DNA from: Hirsutella rhossiliensis
Taxonomy: Eukaryota > Ascomycota > Sordariomycetes > Hypocreales > Ophiocordycipitaceae
DNA length: 64,000 nt
Assembly: GCF_020360975.1 (NCBI RefSeq)
Contig: NW_025408668.1
Location: 6,448,001-6,512,000 of the forward strand
Reading direction: 5' to 3'
Positions 60,745 through 64,000 of the stretch are shown one piece after another. The notes under the pieces are model-generated. The model searched no databases. It saw nothing but the letters and a program-made list of their open reading frames with translations, and was not told the DNA's origin. Each line of letters starts with the position of its first letter. The stretch's first letter is position 1. The position numbers and the translations under genes were made by a program.

Positions 60745-61925
60745 ATGAACCTGACAAAAACAATGGCAGCGCTATTGTCCGTCGTTATCGGCCTTTTCGC
60801 TACAGTTGCGACGACTTACTCAATGGGAGATGGAGAAGAAAGCCTCAGCATCACCCCCAGGGAGTCCCCCCTCGGGATTCTTCCCCCCCAGGCTGATACC
60901 GGCCAAAACATCAACTTCGATGTGGTCGCTCACCTATGCTGTCCTCCTGGAGTTCTTTGCGGAACGGTAAGACCCCCTACGGTATATTTACCTTTAAGGT
61001 CGAGGACTAACCAGGTACGCAGGAAGACGGAGTAAAACAGATGGTAGGCAAGCTGAATGAAAAGTTTGCACAGTTCCAAATCAGCTTCGACCTGAAAAAA
61101 TTTCACCAATTCAGCGACCCTAGGTGTTTAAATACCGATATCGGCGCTCTAAACTCACATGACATCATGGCGTCAGTACGCGAAGGTGGCCAGAGTACCC
61201 TCAATTATCTCTTCTTATTAACAAATTCCGATACTTTTGACATTAAGGGATTTACTCTTGATCCTCCTCAGGACTTTACTAAGCAGGCGCATCCGGAACA
61301 TGATGGACCGCATTGTGCTATGGTCCTCCTGACTCGTGAAGGCACATTTTCCGAGATCGACAAGATAATAATGGTTCACGAGTGTGGTCACTGGTTTGGA
61401 CTTAAGCACTCAGAAACCAGTCCTCGTTCGAACGTAGCAAACATCATGGCCGCTAGTACCAAGTATGTATACGTATTCTCCTCTGCTAAGATTTTAGACG
61501 TCAGTATTCTCTTCTAACCTAAGGATACCAGTGAGCATCCTGCATATGAGTTTGAATCAAGCCGGAAAGCCGAGGTGCGCCAGGTCGCGCTCATGCGCAA
61601 GGCCGCAGATGGCGCGGGTGCTCCAACTGGAGGCGACAAGGGCAACCGAACAGGAGGCTCCCCGAAATCAGACTCAAACAACACTCCGCCTTCACCACCT
61701 CCGCCAAGGCCCTTGCGACCAGGCTGTAAACCAAAGCTCCCGGGTCCACCATATCCCTGGAGCTCCGGCATCCCAAATCAGCTTTTAGGCACAGGTATCC
61801 CGAACCCGCCGGGTGGTCCAGAGAGTCCATCATCACCAAACTCTCCGTTTCCAGGGCCGCCAAAATGCATGTGTACATGCCCAGGCCATCCATCTCCTCC
61901 ATCTCGCAGGGCCGCTCCTCTTTAA
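60745..61925 (+). CDS. Secreted zinc metallopeptidase (HEXXHXXGXXH metzincin type) with proline-rich tail
   Basis: Three exons are proposed: 60745-60966, 61023-61462 and 61532-61925. Intron 1 (56 bp, GTAAGA, branch GACTAACC, CAG) is phase 0. Intron 2 (69 bp, GTATGT, branch TCTAACC, CAG) is phase 2. The product is 351 residues. A hydrophobic leader (residues 1-26) is a signal peptide. The zinc site HECGHWFGLKH spans residues 193-203 (His193, Glu194, His197, His203) and a Met-turn NIMAAST follows at 214-220. The tail, from about residue 245, is Pro/Gly/Ser-rich with Cys pairs and may be a linker or wall-associated segment. It resembles M43-like fungal extracellular proteases, but the Met-turn is not the usual NYMDY form, so I keep the call at fold level. 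Intron 2 acceptor choice is inferred; without it the frame stops at 61515. Confidence 0.85.
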
Positions 61926-62494
61926 GAACCTGGTCCCATTCGTCTATTAAAGTTCTCGCGCCGCAATAGTGTAACGGGCTAGGCCCCGTAGGGGTCTCGG
62001 CTCCGCTCTCGATAAGACCTAAACGAGTTCCAGAGCCCCGCTCAGAAGCCTGCGCCACTTTCGGGGTTTTCTCTTTTTCTTCCTCTCTCTAGCTTTAGGA
62101 TTCTCGTTGCAGTTGCTTAGCTAGTTGTCAATATATTTAGTTGAGACCGCTACAAATGGGCTACCAACTCAACCTTTTAAGCCTAGAGTCGCCAAAGTCC
62201 TTGGACATTGATAACCGCCATTTCCATGCGGACGCAGGGGCGAACGATATCGACGGGCTGAGCTCACGTACCTCTTGCCGAAGGACGCCGACGATGAGTT
62301 CGTGCTGCAGCGATAAATATAGTGCTTATGGGGCTGAGATGGGGACGTGTCAGGCAGTTACGGCCACATATTATGTGAACGGAGTTGTGAGGTGGGATAT
62401 TACTAGTTATTACCGGTAGGTCGTTGCATTGAGTGAGAGTGTCACACAACAAGATGCACGGGCAGTATGGATGACTGAGCGGCGATCGGGAAGA
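61926..62494. other. Unmutated spacer, no gene recognised
   Basis: The start is probably the 3' untranslated region of the metallopeptidase gene. The frame 62141-62419 plus shows no domain. Confidence 0.4.
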
Positions 62495-62545
62495 AGACCC
62501 CCTGTGAATCGGGCAATGAAAGACTCTTGACTTCTATCTAATGAA
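62495..62545 (+). repeat. Short direct repeat shared with 54222-54270
   Basis: CCCCTGTGAATCGGGCAATG and the following GAAAGACTCTTGACTTCTAT match CCCCTATACATCGGGCAACG and GAAAGACTCTTAATTCTCTA near 54223-54262. The two copies lie in direct orientation on either side of the gene island. This copy may be the edge of a small LTR-like element, since TGTG at 62499 pairs with CACA at about 62588-62591. Confidence 0.6.
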
Positions 62546-62593
62546 AGAAATCTATCTCTCTTATATTTGGGGGGCCTAAAAATCGGCCACAAT

Positions 62594-62622
62594 CCCCCTC
62601 CTCCACTCCACAGAGGAGGGGG
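62594..62622. repeat. GC-rich inverted repeat (hairpin)
   Basis: CCCCCTCCTC (62594-62603) pairs perfectly with GAGGAGGGGG (62613-62622) across a 9-nt loop. It is followed by more G residues. It could act as a transcript end or be part of a decayed mobile element end. Function is not established. Confidence 0.55.
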
Positions 62623-62765
62623 GGCTCATTGACTAAGAAACGGGTCGCCGACCGGGAAAAAAAGGATACCTGCAGCACCCGCTTTTTTAGCAAGGAAACA
62701 AAGTCATCTAACATAACTGCATTGCTCTATTTGGTGCATAAATTACTCGCTCGAGCTGGCGGCAC

Positions 62766-63468
62766 CTAATTATCGGGAATCTCATCATCGCCGCGCCACG
62801 AGGCACACACAATTGTATCGTTAACTTCGTCTTCCTTGCGGCCATCGCCGTCAGCATCAATAGCTGTAAATTCGAGGCCGTCTGCCTCTTGTGCAAGCGC
62901 TCGGCGGCTGGCAGCTCCGTCAGTTGCCTCTTGGAGCATAAATGTGATGCTATCGCGAACGATCTCGTCATTGAAGTCTTGTGGCCAGGCACAAGGCCCA
63001 GCAATGAAGCTATCGCCACGAATATCGCGGAGTTGACGAAGCATAAGATAACGGTCGCAAAGCCACTCTGTGTGATCAAGATGAGCGCGGCGGTCGGCCT
63101 TGCTCCAGCCGCCTTGCTGCCAGGCGCGCTTAATCGTCGTTTTCGTGATGCTATTCCGAACAACTGCGCGAACATCACGAATCCATCGTCGTAGGAAAGC
63201 TGCCTCGGCGCGTGCATCCTTTCTTCTTAAACGGCAATCTTCATCTTCCCGAGCGGCGCGTCTATTGTATTCGTCTTTCGCCACCCTAACTCTGGTGTCA
63301 TAGACGCTTAATGGCCCGTATTTGCCTATAATTTGCGCCTTCTCTTTTAGTGCGAGCCGCTCGAGCTGCTTCTCTTTGAGACGGCGCATCTCGTCCGATG
63401 CAGTAATGCCATTAAGTGCGAGTGTATGCCCTGCCTTCCGCACTTTATCAAAGACGTGAGTACCCGAC
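62766..63468 (-). pseudogene. Unidentified charged, helical protein; 5' end removed by Gypsy LTR
   Basis: The minus frame is open from inside the LTR (63497) to a TAA at 62766, but only 63468 and below is its own DNA, about 233 codons. The N-terminal half is Lys/Arg/Glu-rich and predicted helical (MRRLKEKQLERLALKEKAQI, about 63340-63400). Then come RRWIRDVRAVVRNSITKTTI (about 63145-63205) and an acidic C-terminus (DADGDGRKEDEVND). No start codon remains because the LTR sits at its 5' side. I do not recognise the family; the layout recalls C-terminal parts of fungal DDE transposases, but no catalytic motif is present. CA/TG content is normal. Confidence 0.5.
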
Positions 63469-63658
63469 TGTGAAAGGCCTCTAGTGAGTTGATACAACTA
63501 ACTAGTCTCTATGCTGTTTACTATCAAGATACAGAAGAAAGGAGGAAAGAAAGAGAATCTACTACATAAGAGCATAACGGCATTTTATAGCTTCGAGCCA
63601 ATGGAAGGTTCTAGAAGCTAGGCGGCGCAGCCGCCGTTAAAGCGGCTTGCCCGTTACA
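63469..63658 (-). repeat. 3' LTR of a Ty3/Gypsy chromovirus (element extends right)
   Basis: On the minus strand it reads TGTAACGGGCAAGCCGC to GGCCTTTCACA, 190 bp. It directly overlaps the pol stop codon (ATG TAA within the LTR start). It keeps normal CA/TG content, unlike its relative at 3906-4091. The downstream flank on the element strand begins GTCGG. Confidence 0.9.
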
Positions 63659-64000
63659 TTACCTCCCTCCCGTCCAACGTTTCCTCTTCCTTGGGATCGT
63701 GGCAATCTGTGTCAAGATGACTTGAGAAGGTGACACTCTTTTTATGTTTCTTCCCTTGCTTCCATGCATCAGTGTATCGAATAGTGGGAAGGGGTTCCCA
63801 CGTAGGCTGCGAGTAATCATGCCATTTTACGAGCACCTTCTTATGCGTACCTTCCATTCTTTTATCTAGAATTCTTTCGACGAGGTATATCTCTTAGCCG
63901 TCCAATAGCAACGGTGGGGCACTCTCTTGATCGATTTTCTGCGAAGGCAATGGATCTCCGGGGACTGGCCGGAGTAGATCGACGTGAAAGACTGGATGGA
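63654..64000 (-). pseudogene. C-terminal end of Gypsy chromovirus pol with chromodomain
   Basis: The minus frame enters from the right edge as HPVFHVDLLRPVPGDPLPSQ, the segment after integrase. It then reads EIYLVERILDKR and the chromodomain core KKVLVKWHDYSQPTWEPLP (about 63770-63835). It ends at a TAA (63654-63656) inside the 3' LTR. The chromodomain targets integration to heterochromatin in this clade. One in-frame TAA at 63894-63896 sits just before the chromodomain, where CAA (one C-to-T change) would keep the frame open. The copy is therefore nearly intact here but probably broken. Only the last 115 or so codons are in view. Confidence 0.88.

Noticed and set aside
62499..62591. Possible 93-bp TGTG...CACA mini-LTR
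   Set aside because: No matching 5-bp flanks were found, and the copy near 54227 shares only the first part.

Overview
The window looks like an accessory or transposon-rich block of a filamentous ascomycete (Pezizomycotina) genome. Most of it carries the mark of repeat-induced point mutation (RIP): CA and TG dinucleotides are nearly absent from positions 1-1900, about 3960-51160 and about 51830-54216, TA is correspondingly common, and every old transposon frame is full of TAG and TAA where Trp and Gln codons are expected. Short-intron fungal genes (an AA9 polysaccharide monooxygenase and a secreted zinc protease) and the retroelement families seen (Ty3/Gypsy chromoviruses, Ty1/Copia, Crypton, hAT, MULE, a Tad/I-like LINE) fit this origin. 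The species cannot be named from the sequence.

Layout. 1-2216: degraded Crypton-type tyrosine recombinase, minus strand. 2354-3885: unmutated scraps of a hAT transposase and of a polyketide synthase dehydratase domain. 3906-4091: solo Gypsy LTR. 4092-8790: RIPed minus-strand Gypsy (G3), itself carrying a GC-rich solo LTR and an in-frame triple repeat. 8791-36077: one Copia element (C1, minus) with 577/578-bp LTRs, split by three later insertions: Gypsy G1 (9378-16394, TSD CCCTT), Gypsy G2 (17727-25617, TSD ATAAG) and a younger Copia D (26771-33058, TSD ATAAT). 36083-48070: truncated plus-strand Copia C2, split by Gypsy G4 (37003-45383, TSD ATAAG), which carries an unmutated solo C1-family LTR (43408-43975, TSD ATAGG). 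About 48070-49850: RIPed DNA I could not identify. About 50150-53450: RIPed hAT transposase with an unmutated insertion. 53585-54216: a second copy of the G3 3' end.

From 54217 to the right edge the DNA is unmutated, with normal codon and dinucleotide use. It holds the only two genes I consider intact: an AA9 lytic polysaccharide monooxygenase (54921-55896, minus, one intron) with a 206-bp hAT-type MITE upstream, and a secreted HEXXHXXGXXH metallopeptidase with a proline-rich tail (60745-61925, plus, two introns). Between them lie a LINE C-terminal fragment and a MULE transposase N-terminus. The right edge has an unidentified 5'-truncated frame (62766-63468), then the 3' LTR and chromodomain end of a minus-strand Gypsy that runs out of the window.

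The two intact genes encode secreted proteins acting on plant or insect polymers or proteins, a typical cargo of fungal accessory regions. I see no pathway linking them. The most interesting signals are the four-level nest of elements readable from matched target-site duplications, antisense reading frames between pol and the 3' LTR in three Gypsy families, and Copia primer sites matching the anticodon arm of initiator tRNA-Met.
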